Below, in pieces: positions 21,956-31,857 of a stretch of DNA of 64,000 bases. The position numbers and the translations under genes are program-made. Numbering within the stretch: position 1 is the stretch's first letter; every line of letters begins with the position of its first letter. A model generated the notes under the pieces. That model had not been told where the DNA came from and made no database searches. It saw only the letters and a program-made list of their open reading frames with translations. Source of the DNA: Poa pratensis (taxonomy: Eukaryota; Streptophyta; Magnoliopsida; Poales; Poaceae); NCBI GenBank assembly GCA_947311845.1, contig CAMZMU010000052.1, forward strand, positions 139,701,733 through 139,765,732. The letters are read 5' to 3'.

Positions 21956-23092
21956 TGAAAGAGCATTGTCGCTCTTAATCATGTTTTGATGTTGATGATA
22001 ATACAAAGTGTGCATCTAACAGTTGTTTTCAAGATTGAACAGGTCTTACGAATATTGTCATTGCATTCGCGCTTTGATTCCCTTCAGATTGCTGAAAATT
22101 GCCAGGCAGTGGTACTACCGCTGGGATAGGCGGTAGTACCGCCAGCTCCCAGGAATCTGCTCTTCAGTGGTATAGTACCGCTGCGGGTACCGCCAGCGGT
22201 ACCGCCAAATCCCAGTTCTGCGATGATGTGCGGTACCTCCAGCGGTACCAACTGGTACCGGGGGCGTGGGATTCACGAAGAAGGGAGAGGACCGTTGACC
22301 GCTCGTGATGCTGCTCAGAAGACCCTGGCGGTACTACCGCCTGTTCCAGCGGTAGTACCGCTGGCTCGGGATTTCTGCCTTCCAACGGCCAGATTGAAGG
22401 GAGGGGTATTTAAACCCCTCCACCTACCTTGGGATACTTTAAGCTTCAAGCATTCTCTCTCCCCCATTAATGAAAGCTTCAAACTACTAGATCTCCCACT
22501 CCAACTACCCAATCGTCTTGATACTTTGAGGAGTGAGGAAGGAGGTCTAGATCTACATCTCCACCGAAGGAATTTCAAATCCCCCATACCTTTTGGTGTG
22601 GTTCTTGCATCTTGGGTTGCTTGTAACCCTAGGTGCCTTTGTGAGTCTCGGAGGGAGTCCGAGGCATTGTTGGGAGGCTCCAACTCATTGTGGAGTTCCC
22701 CGACCTTCATGTATCGGCTTGGTCAACGCCATCAAGGTGACCTCATAGTGGATGAGCCAAACCCCCACGGGTAAAGCTCACGGAGAATAGAGTGAGCACA
22801 TCCGTGCTATTGGAGCGCCTAGGTGGCTCCACACTCCTCCAACGTAGACGTACTTCCCTTGGGAAGGAACTACGGGAAACATCTCCGTGTCTCCACTTTG
22901 CGGTTATTTCTATCCTTTACTTATTGCTTCCGCTACGTTACTTACCTTGTTTGTATCACATAGGTTGCTATCATCTAGTGCACATCTAGTCAACCTTTGT
23001 TATACTTGTTCAAGCCCTAATTAATCGAAAAAGTATTAAAATTTGGTAGTCGCCTAACCACCCCCCCTCCTAGTCGACATATCGATCTTTCA
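21956..23092 (+). repeat. 3' LTR of element B
   Basis: 1137 bp, TGAAAGAGC...GATCTTTCA. It carries two GCGGTA inverted-repeat cassettes (22109-22142, with one mutated base in the first arm, and 22328-22361) and several shorter GGTACC palindromes. The 5' LTR has lost everything after about position 265. Confidence 0.93.
22328..22361. repeat. Second GCGGTA inverted-repeat cassette of the B LTR
   Basis: Perfect 13-bp arms at 22328-22340 and 22349-22361 with an 8-bp spacer. Its flanks (cagaa..., ctggcgg..., ccgctgg) resemble the copy at 7765-7798 more than the first LTR cassette does. Confidence 0.8.
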
Positions 23093-23097
23093 GTATA

Positions 23098-24058
23098 GTT
23101 TCTTGTCATCAATATAGCATATTTAAGATTATCAGGTATAGGCTTTAAATCAAAAATAGGATCCTTCTTTGGTGGCATCGTAGTACCCAAATCCTCCACC
23201 GGTAAATTGTGTTTGAGTATAGGTTGATGAAGGAATATTTCGTCAAGCTCATTCCTTTCTACCAAAAAGACCTCACTTTCATGATCCTCCAAATGTTGCT
23301 GCAAAGCATTGTTAGGAGCAGGAGAAATAGAGGCAAGTTGAGCAACTTCAAAATCCTTATTAGGCTATTCGGTTTCATAAGGTGCTTTAGCAAATTTCGA
23401 GAAATTGAACTCATAAGATTCACCAGCAAATTTAGTAAAAAAATTCTCTTTCTTTCAATCTATAATAGCACCACAAGTATTCAGAAAAGGTCTACCAAAA
23501 ATAATAGGACAACTCTCATTGGCAGCCGAACCAAGTACAAGAAAATCAGCAGGGTATTTAGTCTTACCACAAAGAACTTCCACATCTCTAACAATACCAA
23601 TTGGAGAGATAGTTTCCCTATTAGCAAGCTGAATAACCACATCAATCTCTTCAAGTTCACAAGGAGCAATTTCATGCATAATTTCCCTGTAAAGCTCATA
23701 AGGAATAGCACTAGAACTTGCACCAATATCACATAAACCATAATAGCAATGATCACCTATCCTAACAGAAAGCACAGGAACACTAGACTTCCTAGAACTT
23801 TTAGGATGTGAAACAATATTAGAAGCATCTTCACAAAAGATAATGTGCTATCTTCTAAATTTTCAGTGACAAGATCTTTAACCAATGCTACAACAGGTTC
23901 AACAGTTATTTGCTCATCAGGTTTAATGGCTTTCTTTGTACTTTTGCCAACAACACCAGTTATGATAGAATATTCCTTAATTTTGACAGGAAAAGGAACT
24001 TTTTCAATATAAGGTTCAGGAATAATGCGATCAACATTATTAACCTCAATACTTCTAG
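23098..24058 (-). pseudogene. pro: Protease and pre-RT linker of Athila-like element A
   Basis: The minus-strand frame 23775-23455 encodes an aspartic protease with LCDIGASSSAIPYELY (catalytic Asp in DIGASS) and IIFGRPFLNTCGAIID near its end. Further frames at 23304-23098 carry the linker (HQPILKHNLPVEDLGTTMPP) up to the B insertion at 23092/23097. Between 23305 and 23454 and between 23776 and 24058 the reading frame changes, so the gene is broken by indels. The same region of sister element G is at 41086-41800. Confidence 0.85.
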
Positions 24059-24905
24059 CTATAGGAGAAACAGATTTATCTTTATAAGGTTCATGATAAT
24101 TTTAAAACCTTCCTTTGGCATACCGAAATAGGAGGCAAAGGCTTTATAAAAATTTGCAACAACTTGAGAGTCAAGACCATAAGTAGTGCTAATTTTACGA
24201 TAATCATCAGTATTCATAAAAGTTTTAACACACTCGAAGTCATATTTTATACCTGACTCCCTACCTTTGTCGTTCTCCCATCCTTCAGTGTTCTCCTGAA
24301 TCCGATCAAGAAGGTCCCATTTAAACTCTTCTTTATTACGAGTGAATGATCCAGAACAAGTATCCAATAGAGTTTTATCTGAAAGGAGAGTCTTGCATAA
24401 AAGTTATCAATAACACATTACCAGGAAGCTCATGAATGGGACATTTGAGCATTAATGACTTCAATCTCCCCCACGCTTGGGCAATACTCTCTCCATCATA
24501 GGGCCAGAAGTTATATATGAGGTTCCGGTCCTTATGAATCTCACTTGGAGGATAGAATTTAGAGTAAAAGAGAGGTACAATTTCCTCCCATCCAAGAGAA
24601 TACCCATTCTTCAGCAGTTTATACCAATGTGCAGCTTTACCAGACAGCGATAGAGAGAATAATTTCTTCTTAACTTCTCCCATCGAGATACCTGCACACT
24701 TAAATAACTCGCATAATTCATGTAGATATAACAAATGATCACCAGGATGGACAGTTCCATCTCCTGCATAGCGGTTATTTGTGACACGTTCAACAATTTT
24801 CATAGGAATTTTGAACGGTATTACCTGCTCATCTGGCGCCTCCTCTACTACCTTAGCAGTGGTAGTTGTTTTCCCAAATAGGAATTCAAGAGAAGACCCC
24901 TCCAT
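24059..24905 (-). pseudogene. gag: Gag of Athila-like element A
   Basis: It starts at ATG 24905 (MEGSSLEFLFGK), 85 bp inside from the primer site. The frame to 24375 includes GDHLLYLHELCELFKCAGIS, LSLSGKAAHWYKLLKNG, WEEIVPLFYSKFYPP and WGRLKSLMLKCPIHELPG, the capsid-like part of Gypsy Gag. It shifts frame at about 24370 and continues 24367-24059 (CSGSFTRNKEEFKWDLLDRI, YGLDSQVVANFYKAFASYFG). One indel at least breaks it. The upstream Met at 24971 would add a Cys/Tyr/Leu-rich tail that is probably leader sequence. Confidence 0.87.
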
Positions 24906-24989
24906 AATGAGATATAGCAGCAGGCAAAAATAAAAACAGCACGTACAGTAAAGTTTCCTTACCAATTCCACTTACCAATAGCGCTACAC

Positions 24990-25007
24990 TCCCCGGCAAC
25001 GGCGCCA
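24990..25007 (-). promoter_or_regulatory. Primer binding site of element A
   Basis: On the minus strand it reads TGGCGCCGTTGCCGGGGA, the usual Athila-type primer site generally assigned to a tRNA-Asp 3' end. It lies 11 bp inside the 5' LTR. Confidence 0.9.
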
Positions 25008-25018
25008 GAAAATAGTCT

Positions 25019-26514
25019 TGATGACCCACAAGTATAGGGGGTGTATCGTAGTACTTTCGATAAATAAGAGTGTCGAACCCAACGAGGAGCAGAAGGTGTT
25101 GACAAGCGGTTTTGATGAAGGATTCACTGTAAATGCTCACAGACAAGTTTTTAGGAGTTTTTGATATGACAGATAAATAAAGTACAAGTAAATAAAATGC
25201 AGTAATAATAATTGCAGCGAGTGGCCCAATCCTTTCTACAGCAAAGGACAAGCCGGTTGTTGTACTTATAATGACCAAACGTTCTTGAGGACACACGGGA
25301 ATATTGTCAAGTGCTTTCGCTTCATATAGTTGATTAATCTTCATTGTTTTGATAAGTGTTGTGTGGGTGAACCTATGCTAATGCACCGCCCTTCCTAGGA
25401 CTAATACATACTTGTGATTATACCCCTTGCAAGCATCCGCAAATACAAGAAAGTAATTAAGATAAACTAACCACAGCCTTAAACTTTGAGATCCTGCTAT
25501 CCCTCATGCATCGATATACCAACGGGTGTTCAGGTTTCTGTCACTCCGGCAACCCCACAATTGGCAAACGAATACACAATGCATTCCCCTAGGCCCATAA
25601 AGGTGAAGTATCATGTAGTCGACGTTCACATGACACCACTAGAAGAATAACACCACAACTTAAGCATCAAACCATTAAATATTACTCAACATATTCACTA
25701 CTAACATCAAGACTTCTCCCATGTCCTCAAGAACTAAACGAACTACTCACAAGACATCATATGGAACATGATCAGAGGTGATATAATGATGAATAACAAT
25801 CTGACATAAACCTTAATTCAATTTCACCCAATAGCATCAACCACAAGGAGTAATTAACACCGGGAGAGTTTCCCCTATGAAATAGACAAGATTCAACCCT
25901 AGATGTTACAACGGAACGGAGTGCAGCGGCGGTGATGATGGTGTCGGCGGTGGAGAAGATGATGATCCCAATGAAGTCCAGCTCGATGACGGTGACGATG
26001 GCGACGATTTCCCCCTCCGGGAGGGAATTTCCCCGGCAGATTTCTTCCTGCTGGAGAGCTTTCTCTCTCTGGTGTTTTCCGCCTCGTGGAGGCGGCGGAA
26101 TATTTCCACGATGGTTCTCTGCATCTTAGGGTTCCCAGGGGGTCATGTACGCGAAGAGGCGATGGCTGAGGTGGGCCTGGGCCTCCACACCCCCTGGCGG
26201 CGCGGCCAGAGGTGGGCCCGCGTGAGCAGGGGTGTGGGCCCCCCTTGGCTCACCTCAGCTCCCCCTTTTGGCTACCTCCGTCATATGACAAAATAGGAGC
26301 TCCTGGATATTTTCCTCGAATTATCGATCTTCAGAAATATCGTATCTTGACGACGCTTTTTCCAGCAGAAATCTGACTCCGGTGTTTATTTCTCCAATAA
26401 TCATCAAACATGCAAAATAGGTAAAATAACATAAGTAACATCTCTAAATATGAAATATATCAATGAATAACAGTAAATTATAATACAAAATAGTGATGCA
26501 AAATGGGCGTATCA
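25019..26514 (-). repeat. 5' LTR of element A
   Basis: 1496 bp. It reads TGATACGCCCATTTTGCATC at its start (26514 downward) and GGTCATCA at its end (25019), collinear with the LTRs of element G (38451-39946 and 48128-49614) but in inverted orientation. No ORF of note. Confidence 0.93.
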
Positions 26515-26809
26515 TTGACCTCCTTGAATCGATTATGTTGGGGTGCCATAGGGTCCGGTGGTTTATGATCTCCCTCGCGGGGCTGGAGGCGATGCGGGCG
26601 GCCGGGGTCGGAGGGTGGCACGGGGCCGTGGCTGGAGGCGGCGTCGGCGGACGGGGGAGGTGGAGAGCGGCGCCGGCGGCCGGCTGGAGGGCGACGCGGC
26701 CCGGAAGCTGGGCAACGACGACGGGGGAATTGGAATGAGATTTTTTGGCGTGTGGCCGGCTTTCTCGCCGGGCATGCGCTTGACGGGGAGGCGCACTCAC
26801 CGCGACGCA
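26515..26809. other. GC-rich unassigned segment between the two stacks
   Basis: About 295 bp, much richer in G+C than its neighbours, lying between the start of element A (26514) and the end of the Copia E LTR (26810). Open frames exist on both strands because stops are rare at this composition; the minus-strand frame 26810-26478 is Pro/Arg/Ser-rich and crosses into the A LTR. I recognise no domain. It may be ancestral host sequence or part of a longer element-E terminus. Confidence 0.4.
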
Positions 26810-27172
26810 TGTTACAAAAGATAGCACGACAACGATGAAGAGCGGAAAGATCAAACCAATGGGGATACGGGATTTAACGTGGAAAACCCTCCAAACAAAG
26901 GAGAGGAAAAAACCACGGGCGCCAGCCAGCAATACTTCACTATATCGGGGTGAGGTTACAAACGCCGTGGGTTTACAATGTGTGGCTTACCCCAACCGGC
27001 GGCTTACAAGATGTATTTATAGTGGGCAAAACCCTAAGTCGACCTGCAGTCCGACTCAGACACGATCCGTACCGTACAAGCCCAAGCCTCCCGGCGACGG
27101 GCCTCCGCTTCGCTCCGAAGTTAGCCACTCACTCCATATCGTCATATGAATTTGGATCACCATAAAACAACA
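26810..27172 (-). repeat. 3' LTR of Copia element E
   Basis: 363 bp on the minus strand, TGTTG at 27172 and TAACA at 26810, preceded by the purine tract caaggtggag (27173-27182). It has a TATAAATA box (27014-27021 on the minus strand). The inner boundary at 26810 is inferred from the terminal CA and could be wrong, because no second LTR is in the window. Confidence 0.65.
27014..27021 (-). promoter_or_regulatory. TATA box of Copia element E LTR
   Basis: TATAAATA on the minus strand in the middle of the putative LTR, the expected place for a U3/R promoter. Confidence 0.55.
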
Positions 27173-27215
27173 CTCCACCTTGAGACAAATTCCATCTTGT
27201 AGCATGAACGAGAAC

Positions 27216-27278
27216 TGATGCGTGTTAAGTCAAACAACCGTTGGGAACCCCAAGAGGAAGGTATGATGAGTGCAGCAG
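27216..27278 (-). repeat. X 3' LTR, piece 1
   Basis: 63 bp that form the end of the minus-strand LTR (tgatgcgtgttaagtca on the plus strand), collinear with 60043-60105. It is followed by the F insertion; TSD agcag is at 27274-27278. Confidence 0.93.
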
Positions 27279-27746
27279 TGACGAGGATATACCCTTCGGG
27301 TACCCTGGCGTGAAGGTACCTGGTACAGGCGAAGCCCAGGAGAGGCCCAGAATAAAAGAAGCCATGAAGAAAGAAGCCAGACGAAGAAGAGTTTCCTAAT
27401 TAGATTAGATCATAGTCGGTTAGAACTTTCCATATGTGTAAACCTTGTCGGTTACGTATCCAAGACCTAGCCTCTTATATAAAGGCCACGAGGGTAACCG
27501 ATGAGGGAGAAGCAATCCAGAGCCATCAGAACCCGACGAGATCAGCAACTCGCCGGACCTTTGTAACCCTCATATTCACACAATCAATAAGACAAGCAGG
27601 ACGTAGGGTTTTACCTCACTCGAGGGCCCTGGACCTGGATAAACTCCCGCTTGTCAGCCGTCGTGTCCACCAGTACTACGCGTTCTCTACCACATAATCA
27701 ACCCTAGGTACCTAACCATGGGATTTGCCGAGGACGCCCCTCGTCA
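27279..27746 (+). repeat. 5' LTR of element F
   Basis: 468 bp with a TATA box at 27476-27483 and an ATG at 27718 that opens the Gag frame. It differs from the 3' LTR at perhaps 15-20 positions by eye. Confidence 0.95.
27476..27483 (+). promoter_or_regulatory. TATA box of element F 5' LTR
   Basis: TATATAAA, 242 bp upstream of the in-LTR ATG (27718). The matching box in the 3' LTR is at 37502-37509. Confidence 0.7.
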
Positions 27747-27747
27747 A

Positions 27748-27766
27748 TTAGCACCGTCTGTGGGAA
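27748..27766 (+). promoter_or_regulatory. Primer binding site of element F
   Basis: ttagcaccgtctgtgggaa starts two bases after the LTR end, as in element C. It is translated as QLAPSVG within the frame from 27718. The tRNA is not assigned. Confidence 0.75.
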
Positions 27767-29164
27767 CAGGTAGTGCTGGATTCACGGCCTCACCAGCTTC
27801 ATCATCAGGTGGTCACTCGAAAACTTCTCCTTCACACGGTAACTCACCGATCACCTCATCAAACGGCAAATCACCGATCATGACCTCAAATGGCAACTCG
27901 CCGATCCCATCGACTGGAACCAACTCAAAAGGCGAACACTCGCCAATTTCTCCAAGGAGACTCAAACCACACTCGATTGAAGCTCAACAGGCCTTTGCTA
28001 GCCTAGAATCAGGTTTGGACGTTACAGTTGGTGATTTCAATTTTTTCGTTGATAAAGATGGTGTGCAGGATCTATTAGACCCAGTCGACATGGAGATACT
28101 CGACAACCTGTCGACTGCATCTGCAACACCTTCGATCTTGGCAGCGACATCATCTCAGATCGCATCGATCCAGACACCAAGCGACTCTGCAACTTCAATG
28201 GACGATGGAGAGTTTCGCAAAGCAGTGGCCAAAAACTTTGGAGGAAGCGAAGTCGAATCTGTGTTCCGTCCAAACAACTCGGCTGAGTCACTCGAAGGCA
28301 TCTTCGATTGCCCAAACCTCTTAGAAAACGAGGAAAACCTTGATGACATCATTTACCTAGCCGACCTTAATGGCCCCAAGGTGCAGGCCAACCACGAGAT
28401 CTTCACGTGTAATGCTGGAGGCTTGGACAGGACAATCGACGACCAACTTGACTACGGCAAAACCAACAGAAAACCGAGTAACTCCGACATGAGTTTGGAT
28501 GACGACGCCGAGTCCATGGTACGTGTCAATAGCATGGGACCGCTGACCAAGTGATACCTTACCAAGTGTACACCGCAAGCGCCGCAGAAACATCCGCAGC
28601 AGCAGCATGTCGTCGACCCACACAATTCCCATGTACAGTTACCATGCCTGATGGAAAGACCACCCTGACCATCACGACTGAAACAACAAGCAAAATAGAT
28701 CAAATCATAAAAGATTGCATGATGATGCCAATCGACGCAACTCCGGAAGAACAGATGACTTATGCATACTTCAACCGGCAAGAAAATATTCGTCTGAACA
28801 ACTATAGAGCGACACTCGAGGAACGTAGAAAACAGGCGAGCATATCAAGCGCCAGGCGAAGGGCACTTTCCATGAGCTCCACTGGGAGGCATGATCCCGC
28901 AAATAGGCCAAGGCTCAACCTGGGAGAAGCGGATCGAGCCGCAATCACTCGAAACCTTGACCCAGCTTTTATGGAAGTAGATAGAGAAGGCATGATCATA
29001 TCAACTGAGCCAGTTGGGGCGCTGATGACGTTGGGCAACTACCTCAAAACAATCGAACCACCAGTAGGAGATCCAAAGAGAGATCATCATCTTCAGCTGT
29101 ACAAACAACTGGCAATCGCAACAAAAGCCATACAGCCAACACAAGCTACCCCGCACGGAGAATA

Positions 29165-29281
29165 GATCGGGACCGTCGCAGTCGAAGCCCCAGGGGAAGG
29201 AGCGACAGAAGAAGCTCGCGCCATCAAAGGAGCCGATCCAGAAGGTCATATAGCAGCAGCTCTGACTCAGAGGCTGACATA
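29165..29281 (+). other. Arg/Ser-rich (RS-like) segment in F Gag
   Basis: About 39 residues starting DRDRRSRSPRGRSDRR and ending in an SSSSDSEAD acidic tail, dominated by RS and SR dipeptides. This composition resembles the RS domains of splicing factors. It lies upstream of the capsid-like part of Gag, in the same frame as the downstream protein. Confidence 0.7.
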
Positions 29282-30352
29282 GGGCCATGTGGAGCATTGT
29301 GTTTCACCCGACGGATTCGTGAAGCTCGCATGCCCAAGAAATTCTCACTCGCAACAACGCCAAAATTCAACTGCAAACAAGAACCCTCAGGTTGGTTAGA
29401 AGATTATATATTAGCTGTCGGCTGTCAGCGTGGCACAACAACTACAGCGATGCAGTACATACAACTCATGATGGAAGGAGCAGCTCGTGATTGACTAAAA
29501 TCGCTACCCGAGTCATATTACGACTCGTGGGAGCAATTCCGCGATGACTTCGTCAGGTACTTCGGACCCTTGTGCGACATGCCTAAAATGTTTGAAGAGC
29601 TCAAGACATGTAAGCAAGGCCCAGATGAATCGTTGCGATCATACATAAGGCAATGGACTGCCATTCGTAACTCGATAGGGCATGTATCAGAAGATAGGGC
29701 AATCGACGCCTTTAAGGAAGGCTTATGGAGGAAAGATTTCAGAGAGATGCTCGGTCGAGAAGATCCAAAAACAATGGCAGCACTCATGGCAATCGTAACA
29801 AAGTGGGCAAACGGAGAAGACTCAGTAAGAGGCAATCAACCTACGCCGTCACACGACAACCATGACAGAGACAATCGAGATCGTAGAGACAACTACATGG
29901 ATGATAGAAGGTGCAAGCGCAAGTATCGTCACTATGATGATGACAAGCCAAGCTTCGTAGGAGCAGGGTTCACCCAGTCGCGAGACAGCCGAGACCAAAC
30001 TGACAAACGTCCTGAAGATAGCCGTGATAATCGAGATTACCACTCAGACGACCGCCGTGACAATTATCGTGGGCGTGACAACCGTGATAGTTACAAAAGA
30101 CCTGAATGGCGCAGGCGAACAGATAAGGAGCTAGAGCGCTCACTCGAGGAAAGGATGGACGATCACTGCAGATTTCACCTATACAAGGGAGACGACGGTA
30201 GGTTACGTTCTAATCATTCACTAAAGAACTGCAGGGAATTCGACCAATTGGCGATCGAGTACGTACTACGAATGCGGAAGGAAGGACGCGCTCCGCCACA
30301 ACTGACGCAAACACAGCCAATCGCAGCAACCCACACGCAAGCGGCACCAACT

Positions 30353-30532
30353 CAAGTGTACTCTGCGCCACACCATGTACAACAAGCTCAAGTATATTCT
30401 GCACCGCAGCAAGTACAAAACACTCAAGTATATTCTGTTCCACAGCAAGCACAGCCTGCTCAGGCATATCTAGCACAACAGCAAATGCAACCAGCGCCAG
30501 TATACATGGTACCCGCACAACCTAACGGAGGA
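30353..30532 (+). repeat. Five 36-bp units encoding Gln-rich repeats
   Basis: Units begin at 30353, 30389, 30425, 30461 and 30497, each 12 codons of the type QVYSAPQQVQNT, in frame within F Gag between the finger and the protease. Confidence 0.88.
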
Positions 30533-31441
30533 GCACAAGTGGCAGTAGCCATACATCAAGTACCTCAGGGAGAGGAGCAGCAATACCCTCCCACTCGAGG
30601 CCAAATGAACATGATCCAAAAGGGGCGATCATCCAATCAAGAACAGAAGCTGCACACACGACACGTCAACATGGCGGTCATGGCACCACCAGCTATTCCA
30701 GAATTTTTGAAAGGATCCGAAGTTCCAATCATCTTCAACCGAGAGGATCACCCGCCAGCAGTGTATCGACCAGGGCACGCAGCCCTAGTAATCGACGCAC
30801 AAATTGGCAATTACGCCATGACCAAGGTCTTCATGGATGGAGGCAGTGGCCTCAACATAATCTTCACGGATACCCTGCGAAGGATGAACAAGGCAGTCGA
30901 TAATCTGCCAGAATCGACAAACACCTTCCATGGCATTGTCCCAGGCAGAGCAGTACACCCGAAAGGTACAGTCCAGCTCGACGTTACATTCGGAACCCCT
31001 GAACACTTCAGAACTGAATCGATTGAGTTCGAAGTCGTCGACTGGAAGTCACAATATCACGCTATACTTGGGCATCCGACATTCGCAAGATTCATGGCCG
31101 TCCCGCACTACGCTTATCTCAAGCTCAAGATGCCAGGACCAAAGGGAGTCATCACAGTCAACGGAAACTTTCAAAGGTCAGATTCATGTGACCGTGACTT
31201 CAGCAAAATCTCTGAGATGTATGGGATGGAGCAATCACTCGAAGAGCTTGAGATCTCCAACAACCGCACACTTCCACCTGAAAGCAAGAAGATGGCAATC
31301 GACAGAGAGCCCAAGGACATCAACGACACGACGAAGCACCAGGAGCACCCAACTGAACCTTCAAAGATGGTCTACATGTCATCGAGTGACACTAATGCAC
31401 AGAAGGGCGCATCTGCGTCAGTTCTATGCATAAATATGTAA

Positions 31442-31857
31442 TAGTGCATAATGTTGGAAGAACCAGCAGGTTTCAGACGCACTCTTTTCCCTTACCAGGG
31501 TACCTAAGGGGACTGGAAGGTTTTTAATGAGGCGGCCTGCTGGTCGAACAACAAAGTTGGAATAAAATCATATGTTCCTCCATATCTATCTTAAAGTTTC
31601 TCATATTTCTGCAAATTAACAGTCAAAAATACGCCTCTAGCACAATAACGAAAAACCCCACTCGATATACTCGGGGGATGGGTTCACACTCAAACCCCAC
31701 TCGATATACTCGGGGGCTGGGTTCACACTCAATCCCCACTCGACATGTTCGGGGGCTAGGTAGTTACACAAATAAGTAAGCATTTGTCACATACACCCCG
31801 CTCGACAGGCTCGGGGGCTGCACATTTATAAACATTCTACTATACAAAGTATCAATA
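31442..31857 (+). other. Non-coding stretch after F protease
   Basis: No gene. It includes the four-unit CCCC...GGGG array (31656-31816) and AT-rich sequence on either side, and separates the sense frame from the end of the antisense genes. Confidence 0.75.
31656..31816 (+). repeat. Polypurine-like 21-nt units after F protease
   Basis: Units CCCC(A/G)CTCGA...TCGGGG start at 31656, 31695, 31734 and 31796 (spacing 39, 39, 62). Each is followed by ggctgg-like sequence, so tcgggggctgg repeats the element's own polypurine tract (actcgggggctag at 37292-37304). Another copy is at about 36285-36297. Confidence 0.8.

Larger units (their letters stand above)
3178..23092 (+). mobile_element. SIRE/Maximus-like Copia element B
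   Basis: It is bounded by TSD gtata (3173-3177 and 23093-23097) and has LTR ends TGAAAGA...TCTTTCA, a 7-bp terminal inverted repeat. Order: truncated 5' LTR (3178 to about 3440), pol remnant (to 7084), non-coding leader, env-position gene (19688-21512), polypurine tract (21941-21955), 3' LTR (21956-23092). Element C (7949-19644) is inserted in the leader of the env-position gene. The Copia order integrase-RT-RNase H, the linker before protease and the extra 3' ORF point to the SIRE/Maximus lineage. B sits inside pol of A and is therefore younger than A. Confidence 0.93.
1..26514 (-). mobile_element. Athila-like Gypsy element A (interrupted)
   Basis: Reading the minus strand from 26514: 5' LTR (25019-26514), primer binding site (24990-25007), gag (24905-24059), protease and linker (24058-23098), then RT (3172-2498). 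The middle is displaced by Copia element B (3178-23092) and the RT is cut at 2497 by the long-LTR insertion, so RNase H, integrase and the 3' LTR lie off the left edge. The same family is present as element G at 38451-49614, which shows the order of the missing parts. The TSD of A cannot be checked here; the base next to its start is 26515. Confidence 0.85.
27718..31441 (+). pseudogene. gag: Gag and protease of element F
   Basis: Frame 1 (27718-28554) opens in the LTR and runs PRQLAPSVGT across the primer site into a Ser/Pro/Asn repeat (SPITSSNGKSPIM) and an acidic region. Frame 2 (28551-29165) holds helices and a basic stretch. Frame 3 starts with an Arg/Ser-rich segment (29165-29281) and continues through MPKKFSLATTPKFNCKQEPS to 31441, interrupted by one TGA (29492-29494) where Trp is likely. 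It includes capsid-like helices (EELKTCKQGPDESLRSYIRQ), Arg/Asp-rich repeats, a C-x2-H-x12-H-x4-C finger, five 12-residue Gln-rich repeats and a protease with FMDGGSGLNII (Asp codon 30836-30838). It ends without RT. Confidence 0.9.

Noticed and set aside
26444..26932. Minus-strand frame with a hydrophobic, signal-peptide-like N-terminus
   Set aside because: The frame starts in the Copia E LTR, crosses the GC-rich segment and ends in the A LTR, so it spans two insertion boundaries and cannot be an inherited gene.
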